Source of the DNA: UBA1731 sp045595285
GTDB taxonomy: Bacteria; Verrucomicrobiota; Kiritimatiellia; RFP12; UBA1067
DNA: 64,000 nt
NCBI GenBank assembly: GCA_045595285.1
Contig: JAZOAC010000166.1
Span: 8,387-72,386, forward strand
Direction of reading: 5' to 3'
The notes beneath the pieces are model-generated. The model was not told the origin of the DNA, ran no database searches, and saw only the letters and a program-made list of their open reading frames with translations. Position 1 is the first letter of the stretch. Each line of letters begins with the position of its first letter. Shown here piece after piece: positions 17,709-27,563 of this stretch. Made by a program: the position numbers and the translations under genes.

Positions 17709-17785
17709 GGGTGATTAGCTCAGTTGGTTAGAGCACTACCTTCACACGGTAGGGGTCACTGGTTCGAGTCCAGTATCACCCACCA
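17709..17785 (+). tRNA. tRNA-Val (CAC)
   Basis: Acceptor GGGTGAT pairs with ATCACCC; anticodon stem CTACC / GGTAG with loop TTCACAC (anticodon CAC); T-arm CTGGTTCGAGTCCAG; CCA is encoded. Four bases separate it from tRNA-Cys, so the two share a transcript. Confidence 0.92.
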
Positions 17786-17793
17786 TTTTGAAG

Positions 17794-17829
17794 ATGCGTC
17801 TGGATAGAAATCTGGCGCATTCTTTTTTT
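17794..17829 (+). terminator. Intrinsic terminator after the tRNA pair
   Basis: Stem ATGCGTC / GGCGCAT around a 13-base loop, followed by TCTTTTTTT. It ends three bases before the next start codon. Confidence 0.75.
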
Positions 17830-17832
17830 GTC

Positions 17833-18369
17833 ATGGCAGAGATACGGAAAGATGATATAAGTGCAGAAAGTGGGACGTATGGTCGTCGCACATGGTATGT
17901 CCTGCATGTGAAACCGCGCACTGAAAAGAAGGTGTTTGATTATTTGCGCATCTACGGATATTTTCGCCATCTCCCCACATACACGAAGATCACGAAGGTT
18001 CAGCGCAGGAAGGTGAGGCGAGAGCTTCCGCTTTTCCCTGGGTATGTGTTCACGAAACTTTTCCCGGATGAACGCATAAGGATGCTTCAGACGAATCTTA
18101 TAGTCCATACAATCACGGTTCCGAATCCGCGCCAAATGGTCCATCAGTTGCGTCAGATATCACGCGCAGGCAAATGCGATTCTGAGATGCGTTCGGCACA
18201 TCCGTTCAGGGCAGGAGACTATGTGCGTGTCAAATACGGTCCGCTCCGCGGCACAGAGGGATATGTGAAGCGTGAAGGTGCGCATGCGACGCTCTGTCTG
18301 AACGTGGAGATCCTGGGTGCGGCTGTCGAGATATCTATCTCTCCCGAGGACCTTGAAAAATGTCAATGA
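17833..18369 (+). CDS. RfaH/NusG-like transcription elongation factor
   Basis: 178 residues from MAEIRKDD; an earlier in-frame ATG lies in the tRNA terminator. Residues 20-110 form an NGN domain (WYVLHVKPRTEKKVFDYL, LPLFPGYVFTKLF) and residues 135-178 a KOW domain (FRAGDYVRVKYGPLRGTEGYV). This length and divergence fit a specialised NusG paralogue (RfaH, LoaP or UpxY type) rather than housekeeping NusG, which normally lies beside rplK. Such factors usually suppress termination in long polysaccharide operons. The long glycan locus starting 150 bases downstream is a candidate target. Confidence 0.85.
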   Translation: MAEIRKDDISAESGTYGRRTWYVLHVKPRTEKKVFDYLRIYGYFRHLPTYTKITKVQRRKVRRELPLFPGYVFTKLFPDERIRMLQTNLIVHTITVPNPRQMVHQLRQISRAGKCDSEMRSAHPFRAGDYVRVKYGPLRGTEGYVKREGAHATLCLNVEILGAAVEISISPEDLEKCQ

Positions 18370-18516
18370 TGCAATGCAGACAATAATGGCAACTCCGTCA
18401 TCATGAGATGACGCGATTAGAGTGTGTACGCTGGTGGATGTTCAAGGGTCGACACGGTGAAAAAGTGGACTAGTCCATCTTGTGCGTGAGATTTTGCATA
18501 TGCTACAGTACGTGCC

Positions 18517-19641
18517 ATGGAAACCATTGGCAAAGGAAAAAGCATAGGTGAGGTGTTGCGCGCGGAGATCGTGAGCGGCAAATACGACCGTACACGCAAG
18601 CTGCCGAGCGACAGGATGCTGATGCGGAGGTTTTCCGTCGCCCGGGCCACCGTTCAGGCCGCGATGCGAGAGCTTATGGACAAGAAACTCGTGGAGCGTA
18701 GACCCGGCTACGGCACGTTCCTCGCCGATCTCGCCGAGACGAAAGCCGCTCAGAAGTTTGCGATGATCGTACCGGACATCTACTATCCGTTCTATGATCG
18801 CATCTGCCGCGGCATTTCCGATGCCGCGAAAAAACGTGGCTGGACGATACTTTCGGTGTCGCTCGGTTTCGGCAACATGCGCGAGCGAGCATTGAGGGCG
18901 GTCGATTTCGCCGAGGTGTGCATCCGCGAAAGGGTTTCCGGCGTGTTCTTTCAGCCGCTCCAGTTCATCACCGACAGCGAGAAGGTCAATCGCGACATCC
19001 TCACGTTCTTCAAAAACGCGAACATCCCGGTCGTTCTTCTTGACAGCGATTTCGTGGCGCCGCCGAACCGCAGCGAATATTGTCTTGTCGGCGTGGACAA
19101 TACCGGCATCGGCTATACGCTCGCGAAGCACGTGATCGCCGCGGGCGCGAAGCGGATCATGTATTTCTCCAATCCGCTTCCCGCGCCCACATCCCTCAAG
19201 CGCGGCACCGGTGTGGGACTTGCCGTCACCGAGGCGGGGCTCCCATGGAACAGGAACAACGTCTATTTCGCCGATCCCACCGACACCCGCGCCGCCGCAC
19301 GCGTCTTCGCCGGGCGCAACCGTCCCGACGCCATTATCGCGGTCAACGATTTTGTCGCGCTGCAGCTTCTCAAAACGCTGACGGCGATCGGCAAGCGCAT
19401 CCCGGATGACGTGCTCCTTGCCGGCGTAAACGGCGATCCGGACGCGGCGGAGGCGGATCCGCCGCTCACGACGGCCGTTCAGCCGTGCTACGAGATTGGC
19501 ACGACGGCCGTTTCACTGATGTTTGAGCGTCTGGCGAATCCCGATTTCCAGCCGCGTGAGGTGTTTCTCTCGGCAAGGCTCGAGGAACGCCGATCGACAA
19601 ATTCCTGTAAAAAATCCCAAAAAACGCGAGGGAGAAAATAA
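18517..19641 (+). CDS. GntR/LacI-type transcriptional regulator
   Basis: 374 residues. Residues 5-70 are a GntR winged helix (KLPSDRMLMRRFSVARATVQAAMREL ... RRPGYGTFLA, shown here in part); residues 80-360 form a periplasmic-binding-protein-like sugar sensor. This DeoR/AraR-like combination normally represses sugar catabolic genes and is released by a sugar. A TGCTACAGT -10-like box ends seven bases before the ATG. Its stop overlaps the start of the beta-mannosidase gene (TAATG), so regulator and enzyme are translationally coupled. A hairpin at 18396-18413 (CGTCATC/GATGACG) separates it from the NusG paralogue. Confidence 0.88.
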   Translation: METIGKGKSIGEVLRAEIVSGKYDRTRKLPSDRMLMRRFSVARATVQAAMRELMDKKLVERRPGYGTFLADLAETKAAQKFAMIVPDIYYPFYDRICRGISDAAKKRGWTILSVSLGFGNMRERALRAVDFAEVCIRERVSGVFFQPLQFITDSEKVNRDILTFFKNANIPVVLLDSDFVAPPNRSEYCLVGVDNTGIGYTLAKHVIAAGAKRIMYFSNPLPAPTSLKRGTGVGLAVTEAGLPWNRNNVYFADPTDTRAAARVFAGRNRPDAIIAVNDFVALQLLKTLTAIGKRIPDDVLLAGVNGDPDAAEADPPLTTAVQPCYEIGTTAVSLMFERLANPDFQPREVFLSARLEERRSTNSCKKSQKTRGRK

Positions 19642-22157
19642 TGTTTTCAGCGCTTATTCCGATTCTCTTTGCCGCCGCCGAAATCAATCTTTCCGGCGAC
19701 TGGCGTCTTTCCGGCATGAACGAGACCGGCGCCGCGATCGAGTGTCCGATCGCCGTTCCCGGTGGCGTCCATCATGCGCTTTACAAGGCCAATTTCATCG
19801 AAAACCCGTTTTGGGGCTGCAACGAGACGAATGTCCAGTGGGTCGGCCGCCGGGACTGGTCGATTTCCCGCACTTTTGAGGTTGACGAAGCGTTTCTCAG
19901 GGCTCCGTCGGTGATTCTCCGGCTGGAAGACGTCGATACGTTTGCCCTCGTTCTTATCAACGGCAAGGCCGTCGGCGAGACGTCCAACCGCTTCCGCCGC
20001 TGGGAATTCGACGTGAAACCCTATCTGAAGGCGGGCCGCAACACGATCGAAGGCCGTTTCCGCTCGTCGTGGCATGTCGCCGATGTCCAGCCGCAGTATT
20101 ACGAAAAGCATTTTCCCGCCTACACTAACGGTGTCGTCTATTCCATCAATTACATCCGTAAGCCGCAATGCCACGGCGGATGGGACTGGGGCATTACGCA
20201 GATGATCACCGGGTTCTGCGGGCCGGTGAAACTTATGGCGACGGATGATTTCCGCATCGACTACATTTATTCGGATCAGGCGTTCAGCGCGGATTATTCG
20301 AAATGCGAACTGCGCGTCTATGCCGACATCACGGCGGCAGACGGCGCGACGTCGACCGTCACCAACCGCTTTGTCATCGACAAGCCGCGTCTCTGGTGGC
20401 CGAACGGCATGGGAGAACAGTCGTTCCACGAGGTGACGCTCGATGTGAAAGGACGTAAAATCAAAAAACGCATAGGGCTCAGGAAAATCGAAATGGTCAA
20501 CGAGACCGACGTCGATCCCGTTTCCGGCTGGAGGGGGCGCAGCTGCTTTTTCCGTGTGAACGGACGGGCGTTTTTCGCGAAAGGCGCGAACTGGATTCCC
20601 TGCTCCGCTTTCGAAAACGAGCAGACTCCGGAGCGCTACCGCGATCTTCTCGAAAGCGCGAAAGCGGCCAACATGAACATGATCAGGCTCTGGGGCGGCG
20701 GGCAGTATGAAAAAGACTGCTTTTACGACATTTGCGATGAACTGGGGCTCCTTGTCTGGCATGACTTCATGTTCGCCTGCGCCAATTATCCGGACGGCCC
20801 GTTTCTTGAAAATGTCCGCCATGAGGTGCGCCATCAGATCAAACGGTTGCGCGACCATGCTTCGATCGCGCTCTGGTGCGGCGACAACGAGTGCCGAGGC
20901 TGCTTCCGCGCACTGTGGGATTATGTCATTTCCGATATTCCCTATTATTTCTCGCGCTTCCGCAAACGCATCGATCTGCTTGACGCCGCGGTCGCGGATT
21001 ATGATCCCGCGCGAACGTTCTGGCCTACCTCCCCCTGCAACGGTCCGGACGAGTCCGGCTTCGAGCATAAAGATATCATCAAAGGCGATCTGCATTTCTG
21101 GGGTGTCTGGCACGGCGGCGAACCGTTCAGCCGGTTCACCGAGCTGCGGCCGCGCTTCTGCAGCGAGTTCGGTTTCCAGAGCTATCCGTCGAAAGAAACG
21201 TGTCTCACATTCTGTCGTGAAAGTGATCTCAGTCTCGATTCTCCCGTTTTCGACCACCATCAGAAGAATGAGGGCGGAAACAGACGTATCCGCGGTACGA
21301 TGCACCGGTATTTCCGCGATCCCGTCAATTTTGATTCAATGCTCTATCTCTCGCAGGTTCAGCAGGCGCTTGCCATCAAGACGGCGATCGAGGCATGGCG
21401 CAGTCTCACCCCGTGGTGCATGGGCGCGCTCTACTGGCAGCTCAACGACAACTGGCCCGTGTCGTCATGGAGTTCCATTGAGTACGGCGGAAAGTGGAAA
21501 CACCTTCACTATCACGCGAAACGCTTCTTCGAACCGGTTGCGGTGATGGCCGTCCGGAAGACGGGTGCGGCCGATCTCGAGATCTGGGCCGTGAACGACG
21601 GGCCCGAACCGGTGACGCGCACATTCACGCTTGAAGAGTGGGAGTTTGACGCTCAGGCACCGCGCACTGTGCGGACTCGCAAAGAGGTGACGCTGCCGCC
21701 CGGACGCGCGGTGCAACTCGATCGCGTTTCGGCGGGTGCGGCGACGAACCGCGTGTTTCTTTCTCTGTCTTTGGGATCGGTCGTGAACGACGGATTTTTC
21801 ACGGAATACAAGAATTGTGCGCTCGCGAAAGCGAACGTGCGCGTTTCATCGGTGACTCCGGTTGACGGCGGCGCGTTCGATGTCACCGTCGAGACCGACC
21901 TCCCGGCGTTTTATGTCTGGCTCAACGCGGCGGGCATACGCGGCGAGTTTTCCGACAATTCTTTCACGTTGCTGCCGGGCCGTCCGCGTACGGTAAGGTT
22001 TGTTCCAAAGTCACGCACAGTAACGCTCCGGGAATTTTCCCTTGCGCTTACGGTCACGCATCTCAATGAGAATTGCCGTGAAAGCAGCAGTGCGCCGGCA
22101 GAGGACAAAGGAAACGCGGCGGCTCTGCGGGCGCTTGGTCTCGATGTTTCAAATTAA
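19641..22157 (+). CDS. Beta-mannosidase-like glycoside hydrolase, family GH2
   Basis: 838 residues. The N-terminal sugar-binding jelly roll (residues 15-170) and an immunoglobulin-like domain lead to a TIM barrel from about 295. The acid/base region reads LWCGDNEC near residue 417, where beta-mannosidases usually have WxGNNE, and the nucleophile region reads FCSEFGFQSYPS near 510. The segment HGGWDWG is typical of the mannosidase branch. A short hydrophobic N-terminus may be a signal peptide. It should cleave terminal beta-mannose or a related sugar. The Asp for Asn change before the acid/base Glu is worth noting. Confidence 0.88.
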   Translation: MFSALIPILFAAAEINLSGDWRLSGMNETGAAIECPIAVPGGVHHALYKANFIENPFWGCNETNVQWVGRRDWSISRTFEVDEAFLRAPSVILRLEDVDTFALVLINGKAVGETSNRFRRWEFDVKPYLKAGRNTIEGRFRSSWHVADVQPQYYEKHFPAYTNGVVYSINYIRKPQCHGGWDWGITQMITGFCGPVKLMATDDFRIDYIYSDQAFSADYSKCELRVYADITAADGATSTVTNRFVIDKPRLWWPNGMGEQSFHEVTLDVKGRKIKKRIGLRKIEMVNETDVDPVSGWRGRSCFFRVNGRAFFAKGANWIPCSAFENEQTPERYRDLLESAKAANMNMIRLWGGGQYEKDCFYDICDELGLLVWHDFMFACANYPDGPFLENVRHEVRHQIKRLRDHASIALWCGDNECRGCFRALWDYVISDIPYYFSRFRKRIDLLDAAVADYDPARTFWPTSPCNGPDESGFEHKDIIKGDLHFWGVWHGGEPFSRFTELRPRFCSEFGFQSYPSKETCLTFCRESDLSLDSPVFDHHQKNEGGNRRIRGTMHRYFRDPVNFDSMLYLSQVQQALAIKTAIEAWRSLTPWCMGALYWQLNDNWPVSSWSSIEYGGKWKHLHYHAKRFFEPVAVMAVRKTGAADLEIWAVNDGPEPVTRTFTLEEWEFDAQAPRTVRTRKEVTLPPGRAVQLDRVSAGAATNRVFLSLSLGSVVNDGFFTEYKNCALAKANVRVSSVTPVDGGAFDVTVETDLPAFYVWLNAAGIRGEFSDNSFTLLPGRPRTVRFVPKSRTVTLREFSLALTVTHLNENCRESSSAPAEDKGNAAALRALGLDVSN

Positions 22158-22213
22158 ATGGACTGACACTCACCCAACAAGAAACTTCTAAGCGATAAGA
22201 AAGGTCGAAAGCC

Positions 22214-23419
22214 ATGACAAAGAGAGATGTACACAATGGAAAGCCGTATGCGGGAAATCCGCATATGCGGTTTGACGATGGGGAAGACGCATCGTCAACG
22301 TCGAGGTGCGGGTCTCTGTTCTGCAAAAGACTGTTGCCGCGGGCGTTCTGCATGGTTGTGCAGATTCTGGGTTTGTGTGCTTCCGTCTTCGGCGGCGTGC
22401 GTCCTTACGAATTCGAGTGGGCGGATCGCACGCGCGACGACCGCCCGGTGCTTCTGCCGCTGGAATCCGCCAAGGGGTGGACCTGCCGGTGGTCGCAGGC
22501 GACCGGTCGCGTCGAAACGGCGCGAGAGCATCTTCTTTTCGGCGACGGCGTCATGCGCATCACACATAAGGCGTTGGGCGGGGCGCCCGTCCTCAAGATC
22601 CTGCCCTCGAAACCGGTTAAGGTGGCCGCCGGTTTCGATACGCTCAGCATCTGGATCTACGGCAACATGCCTTATCGGCAGAATCCCGCCGATCCGACGC
22701 CGGGCGTTCTCGTCACCGCCGATTTTCTCGACGCCGACGGCCGGCCGTTTTCCGTCGACATCTACCGCCTTGCCCATCAGGAATGGTTTCTCGCCCAGAA
22801 GCGTCTTTCCGCCGCCGCGCTCGCATCCGAAGCGTGGGAGCGTTCGCAGATCGTCACCGTTTACACCGACGGCACACGGACGGTCGTGAACGGGTCGACG
22901 AATGAACCGATGCCGCTGTGCTTTGGCAGCCGTCGACTGACGCTCCCGCCCAACGGATTTCTCGCGTTGTCCGGCGACGGCTCGGCCGCCGTCGTGTCGG
23001 GCGCGGCATGGTGCGGCGGCGGACGGCTTGACATGTCGGTTTCTCCCGATTATGTCTATTTCGACGCGTACGGCGCGCTGTCGACGACACCGTGGGGCGG
23101 CACGGACGGGCGCATGTACCGTTTGAACGGCAAGGACGGAACCGAGGAAGTCTTCCTTCGGACGGGGACGGTCTGCGAACTGCCGTATGCGGCCGTTTCC
23201 GTCACCGCGCTTGATTTCGCCGGCGAGGCGATCGGCTCGGCGCCGTTTACCGTCGTAGAGGGCCGCACGCGTCTGAGTCCGATGCCGGGAGCGTTTTCAT
23301 ATCGCGTCCGGAAACCGTCCGGTTGGCGCGAGGCGCCGGCGAAGACGGTTTTCGCCGGCTATCTGGATGGACCGCCGCCGGAGAAAATCGAGATTTCATC
23401 CCACACATCCAACCGTTAA
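22214..23419 (+). CDS. Secreted protein of unknown function in the glycan locus
   Basis: 401 residues. A hydrophobic stretch (about 40-60, LLPRAFCMVVQILGLCASVF) looks like a signal peptide but follows a 35-residue polar leader, so the true start may be internal; AAAGG precedes the first ATG. The rest is beta-rich, resembling a carbohydrate-binding or jelly-roll fold, with the segment FDTLSIWIYGNM. No family is recognised with confidence. It lies between the GH2 gene and the repeat protein in the same direction. Confidence 0.6.
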   Translation: MTKRDVHNGKPYAGNPHMRFDDGEDASSTSRCGSLFCKRLLPRAFCMVVQILGLCASVFGGVRPYEFEWADRTRDDRPVLLPLESAKGWTCRWSQATGRVETAREHLLFGDGVMRITHKALGGAPVLKILPSKPVKVAAGFDTLSIWIYGNMPYRQNPADPTPGVLVTADFLDADGRPFSVDIYRLAHQEWFLAQKRLSAAALASEAWERSQIVTVYTDGTRTVVNGSTNEPMPLCFGSRRLTLPPNGFLALSGDGSAAVVSGAAWCGGGRLDMSVSPDYVYFDAYGALSTTPWGGTDGRMYRLNGKDGTEEVFLRTGTVCELPYAAVSVTALDFAGEAIGSAPFTVVEGRTRLSPMPGAFSYRVRKPSGWREAPAKTVFAGYLDGPPPEKIEISSHTSNR

Positions 23420-23429
23420 GGAGATTAAC

Positions 23430-26159
23430 ATGAAATACATCATCGGAATCATTTCTGCCGTTGTGGGATTGACTGCAGCGGCCGTAACGCCCGTTGTCGA
23501 TGAGGCTACCGGCAACGTCACGCTTCACGTGGAATCCGACGAGACGTACGCCGGGGTGATTGCAGGCGAGGGGATTACCGTCACGAAAACAGGGGCGGGA
23601 ACGCTCACCTTGTCCGGTGCGAACACCTTCACGGGCACGCTTCTCGTCGAAGAGGGAATGCTGGTCGCCGCTCCCGCGAACACTGCCGGCAAGCCGGCGC
23701 TTGTCGTCAAAAACGGTGCGAGCTTCAAATCGGCGGGAGGCGGTTCTACATGGGGTGCCAATGCGCTTAATCTCGCGAGCGTCACGATTGAAGGTGCAGG
23801 TGTCGAAGGAAAAGGCGCGTTCATCCGTTCGAGCGGAACCGCGTGTATGTCGGATTCAAATCACGGTTTTTTATTGACCGGCGACGCGACAATCAACTTC
23901 GCCATTGTCCATAATCCGGGCATCGTGAAGCTGAACGGATATACGTTGACGAAGATCGGCACGAAAGACTGGTTTACAATGTGTGCACAGAAATATGTGC
24001 CGGACGGGGACGGCGGCAAAGGTAAAATCGTCATTCAGCAAGGTGTCGTCAAAATTCAGAATTATATCTTCGCCGAAGGAAGTGCGGAGAATGTTCTTGA
24101 ATTGAAAAGCGGAACCTCTCTTTATACGATCTCCCAGTCGAAAAACAGAGTATGCCCGTGGACATTGCGCGTTTCCGGAAACGCGACGGTTTATGATGAA
24201 ACCGCGAGCGGAACGGCCAGCCATGTGAAATGGGCGGGACCGTTGGAGGTCGCGGGCGGGAATCTGACATTGAATCACAAGTCCGCGGCCACGACGATTG
24301 AATTCTCGGGTCCGGTTGCGACGGCTGTCGGGTGCAGACTGTTGGCCCCGAGAGCCGGAATCAATAGATTTTCAGGCAAGACGCAAGTGCTCGCCGGCCC
24401 GATCGGTCGGACGGAATATGAAGATTACGGGCAGTTTGACTTTTCGGGCGAGGTGAAGATAACTCATGCGGACAACACGTATCTGAACGGTTCGCAGACA
24501 ACGCCGCAGAAGATGACGATCGCCGATTCGGTATGGGACGGACAATCGGATGTGATGTCCGTCGCCGCAAGAGCGTCGTCATGGGCAGTTGCGGAGCTTC
24601 AGCGCACTGTCGTCACCAATGCGTTTCGTGTCGGTGCGTATTATACATCCGGCAACGCCGGGTACGGCGCACTGTATCAGGTGGCGGGTGAATTGTTTGT
24701 ACCGAAGTCGGGAAATGCGACGGCCAATCGTTTTACCGTCGCAAACGGTCCGGGAGTCGGTTATTTCCGCAAGTCGGGAGGTTCGCTGAAATCGGATGTC
24801 GAATTTGAACTTGCCCGGGTGCGGGGTTTTGCGTCGGCGTATTTTGACGGTGGAGCGGCAGAGTTCAATCTGCCCATTTCCATGTCGAGAGGGCGCAACG
24901 ACGCGTCATTGACCGCCGATCAATGCCGGTCGGGCGAGAGCGTCTATTATCAGACGGGGGCGGCGACGAACCGCGTTCCCGGGATCAATATCGGGCCGCA
25001 GGCGAATGAACCGATTCCTTCGGGCGGCAGTGCGCTGGTTGCGGTTGAAGGCGAGGGAACCGTTTTTTCCGTGTACGGAACCGCGGGCTATTACGGACTT
25101 CGGTTGCAGGCGCCGACCGCGCTCGATGCCGTTTTGGCCGTGAATGACGGCGCGACATTGTCCGCATCGAGAATTGTGCGGTTCTCTTCGCCGTCAGAAA
25201 AGACGGATGTTTCGTTTGTAATGAGCGTGGACGGCGGCAATGTCGAAATAACACATGCAAATCTCAACAATGATATGTATCCTCCGGAGAAAGTGCTCGT
25301 CCAGAAGGGCGGTATGACTTTCACGGCATCGGCAACGCCGTCCGTGGCGTGGCCCGCGGCGTTCGAGGCTCCGGTCGGAAAGATAGTTTCGTCGGTCGCT
25401 TTGCCGACGGAGGAGGCTTTCCTTGCCGATCAGGGAAAATACATAGGTCCGGCAAAGGTGACGATCGCAGGCACGGGATGCGGGGCGGCGGCAATTGCGC
25501 TTTTTGACAAGGATACGCGAAAGATCACCGGCGTCCGCGTAGTCTCTCCGGGAACAGGCTATGACGAAACGACGACGGCGACGATTGAGTCGCCCGACCG
25601 TTCGTCTGTCTATGTCTGCGCAGTAACGCTTGCCGATGCGCCGGTGACGGGCGCTGGGTTTGTGAAGCGCGGAGCGGGCGCGTACACCTTCGAGAAAGCG
25701 AATACATACAAGGGCACGACGGCCGTCGAAGAAGGTACACTCGTCTTTGCGCACGAGAAATCCCTGCCCGAAGATTCCGGGCTTTCGATATCCGGCGGCG
25801 CGACAGCCGATTTCAACGGACGCGCCGTTACGGTGCCGACGCTTTCGGGCGGAAACGGAACGGTGACGGATCTCGCGTCGCTCACGGTCACGGATGCGCT
25901 GTCGCTGACGATGGCGTCGAACGCGACTCTTAAAGTGGATGCGCAGCTCACGTTGGCGGATGGAGCGGTGCTTACACTGCCGGGTTCGCTCTCCGATCTT
26001 TCGGAGAGCAGATCCAATATCCTTTTACAGGCGACGGGAGGAATCGTCTGCGCCGGACGCGTAGAGCTTCCGAGTCTGCCGTCTCCGTGGAAGGTGGAAA
26101 TCCGCGCCAAAGATATCTATGTGCGCAGGGTTAATGGAACGGTGATGATCCTGCGGTGA
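23430..26159 (+). CDS. Autotransporter-associated beta-strand repeat protein
   Basis: 909 residues from the ATG after GGAGATTAAC. A signal peptide (MKYIIGIISAVVGLTAAA) is followed by beta-helix repeats with the PATR signature (VTKTGAGTLTLSGANTFTGT near 50 and FVKRGAGAYTFEKANTYKGT near 750). This repeat is common in large surface or secreted proteins of PVC bacteria. No autotransporter barrel or PEP-CTERM sorting tail is seen at the end. It may be a glycan-binding surface protein of this locus. Confidence 0.85.
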   Translation: MKYIIGIISAVVGLTAAAVTPVVDEATGNVTLHVESDETYAGVIAGEGITVTKTGAGTLTLSGANTFTGTLLVEEGMLVAAPANTAGKPALVVKNGASFKSAGGGSTWGANALNLASVTIEGAGVEGKGAFIRSSGTACMSDSNHGFLLTGDATINFAIVHNPGIVKLNGYTLTKIGTKDWFTMCAQKYVPDGDGGKGKIVIQQGVVKIQNYIFAEGSAENVLELKSGTSLYTISQSKNRVCPWTLRVSGNATVYDETASGTASHVKWAGPLEVAGGNLTLNHKSAATTIEFSGPVATAVGCRLLAPRAGINRFSGKTQVLAGPIGRTEYEDYGQFDFSGEVKITHADNTYLNGSQTTPQKMTIADSVWDGQSDVMSVAARASSWAVAELQRTVVTNAFRVGAYYTSGNAGYGALYQVAGELFVPKSGNATANRFTVANGPGVGYFRKSGGSLKSDVEFELARVRGFASAYFDGGAAEFNLPISMSRGRNDASLTADQCRSGESVYYQTGAATNRVPGINIGPQANEPIPSGGSALVAVEGEGTVFSVYGTAGYYGLRLQAPTALDAVLAVNDGATLSASRIVRFSSPSEKTDVSFVMSVDGGNVEITHANLNNDMYPPEKVLVQKGGMTFTASATPSVAWPAAFEAPVGKIVSSVALPTEEAFLADQGKYIGPAKVTIAGTGCGAAAIALFDKDTRKITGVRVVSPGTGYDETTTATIESPDRSSVYVCAVTLADAPVTGAGFVKRGAGAYTFEKANTYKGTTAVEEGTLVFAHEKSLPEDSGLSISGGATADFNGRAVTVPTLSGGNGTVTDLASLTVTDALSLTMASNATLKVDAQLTLADGAVLTLPGSLSDLSESRSNILLQATGGIVCAGRVELPSLPSPWKVEIRAKDIYVRRVNGTVMILR

Positions 26160-26195
26160 TGTCGCGTGGTTTCTGACGAGAAAGGCTGGAATAAT

Positions 26196-27563
26196 ATGCG
26201 AAGTCTGATCTTTACATTGGCAATGGTTGCCGGTGTTGCTTCAAGCGCATTTGCGGCGGCGGGGATGGGATATGTTGTCGAGGTGGACGGACGCCCCGTC
26301 GACGTGCTTGAGATCCCCAAGCCCGTTCATCATGTGAACGTGCTGAAGGAGAACGCCCAGCCGTATGCCTATGCGCAGTTCGATACCGACAAGGAGGTGA
26401 CGGTGCGTGTGCGCACAGGCGTTGATATCGTCAATGAGCAGACGCTTTTCCTCCCGCTTTCTGCAGGAGTGAAACCGCTTCGGCGCGGTCCCCGCGAGGT
26501 GGTGTTCCGCATGAAACCGGGAATGCGGCTCGTTTTTGAGCCTCAGGGACGTCTGCGGGCGCTCGTCATAGCGGCGAACAGGCCGGAGACCGACATCCCG
26601 AACCGCAACGATCCAAACGTCGTCTGGATCGGCCCGGGGCGGCATCGGCGCAATATCAGACTGACGAGCGGGCAGACGCTCTATCTCGCGCCGGGCGCGA
26701 TCGTGGAGGGGAATCTCCTTGCCGTCGGCACGAACATGGTCATTCGCGGACGCGGACGCTTCGACGGCAGCTGTTGGGGCCATTACAAGGGGCCGGGCTG
26801 GAACATGGTGCGGGTCATGGGGCGCAATATCGTTGTCCGCGATATCGTTTTCGTAAGCGCATGGTCGTGGAATCTCGTCATCGACAAAGCGGAAAACGTC
26901 ACGGTGGACAATGTGAAGATTCTAGGCGGGCACGTGCTGAATGACGACGGCATCGATATCTGCCATTCGCGGAATGTCGTTGTGCGCGATTCCTTCATTC
27001 GTGCGCAGGACGATTGCATCGCGGTGAAGTATTCGGGTGAGAATTTACTTGCGGAGCGATGCGTTCTCTGGACCGATGTCGCGTGTGCCGTACGTATCGG
27101 TTTCGAGTGCGTGAAGGGCAAATCGTTCAGCCGCATCGCCTTTCGCGATATCGATGTCGCCCATCTTTCCGTCGTGAGACGTCCCGCATCGGCCTTCTGG
27201 TCGAATTGCGCGGTTTACGTGGAACCCGGAAACGAAACGACGATGTCGGACATTCTGTTTGACCGTATCCGTTTCGACGCGCCCGAGCGCGGAGACATTC
27301 TGCTGAAGGTGCTGACCGTCAAAGTCAAGATGGAAAAGTACGAAAAGCACGAAAAGACGGGACGCTTGGACGGGCTCACGTTTCGCGACATCGCGATCCG
27401 CAATCCTCCGCCGGATTCGATGTATGTGCATATCGAGCAGTTTCCGGGGGATCCCCTCATTGAAAACATCGTCTTTGAGAATGTCGCACCGCACGGGCCG
27501 CATACGCTTGTGAATGCGAAAGGACCCGTCATGAGAGACAAAGAGAAGGGAGTGTTCAAATGA
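26196..27563 (+). CDS. Secreted GH28-type polygalacturonase-like hydrolase
   Basis: 455 residues from MRSLIFTLAMVAG, a clear signal peptide. The rest is a right-handed beta-helix. GH28-type acidic residues appear in NDDGIDICHS and RAQDDCIAVKY near residues 250-280. The usual GHG and RIK sequences are not obvious, so activity may be on a relative of pectin such as rhamnogalacturonan. Its stop overlaps the next start (ATGA), so it is coupled with the phosphoesterase. Confidence 0.8.
   Translation: MRSLIFTLAMVAGVASSAFAAAGMGYVVEVDGRPVDVLEIPKPVHHVNVLKENAQPYAYAQFDTDKEVTVRVRTGVDIVNEQTLFLPLSAGVKPLRRGPREVVFRMKPGMRLVFEPQGRLRALVIAANRPETDIPNRNDPNVVWIGPGRHRRNIRLTSGQTLYLAPGAIVEGNLLAVGTNMVIRGRGRFDGSCWGHYKGPGWNMVRVMGRNIVVRDIVFVSAWSWNLVIDKAENVTVDNVKILGGHVLNDDGIDICHSRNVVVRDSFIRAQDDCIAVKYSGENLLAERCVLWTDVACAVRIGFECVKGKSFSRIAFRDIDVAHLSVVRRPASAFWSNCAVYVEPGNETTMSDILFDRIRFDAPERGDILLKVLTVKVKMEKYEKHEKTGRLDGLTFRDIAIRNPPPDSMYVHIEQFPGDPLIENIVFENVAPHGPHTLVNAKGPVMRDKEKGVFK

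Noticed and set aside
19647..21305. Open frame of 552 codons on the minus strand
   Set aside because: It is fully antisense to the GH2 gene, whose motifs are clear. It has low-complexity Arg/Ala content and is an effect of high GC at third positions.
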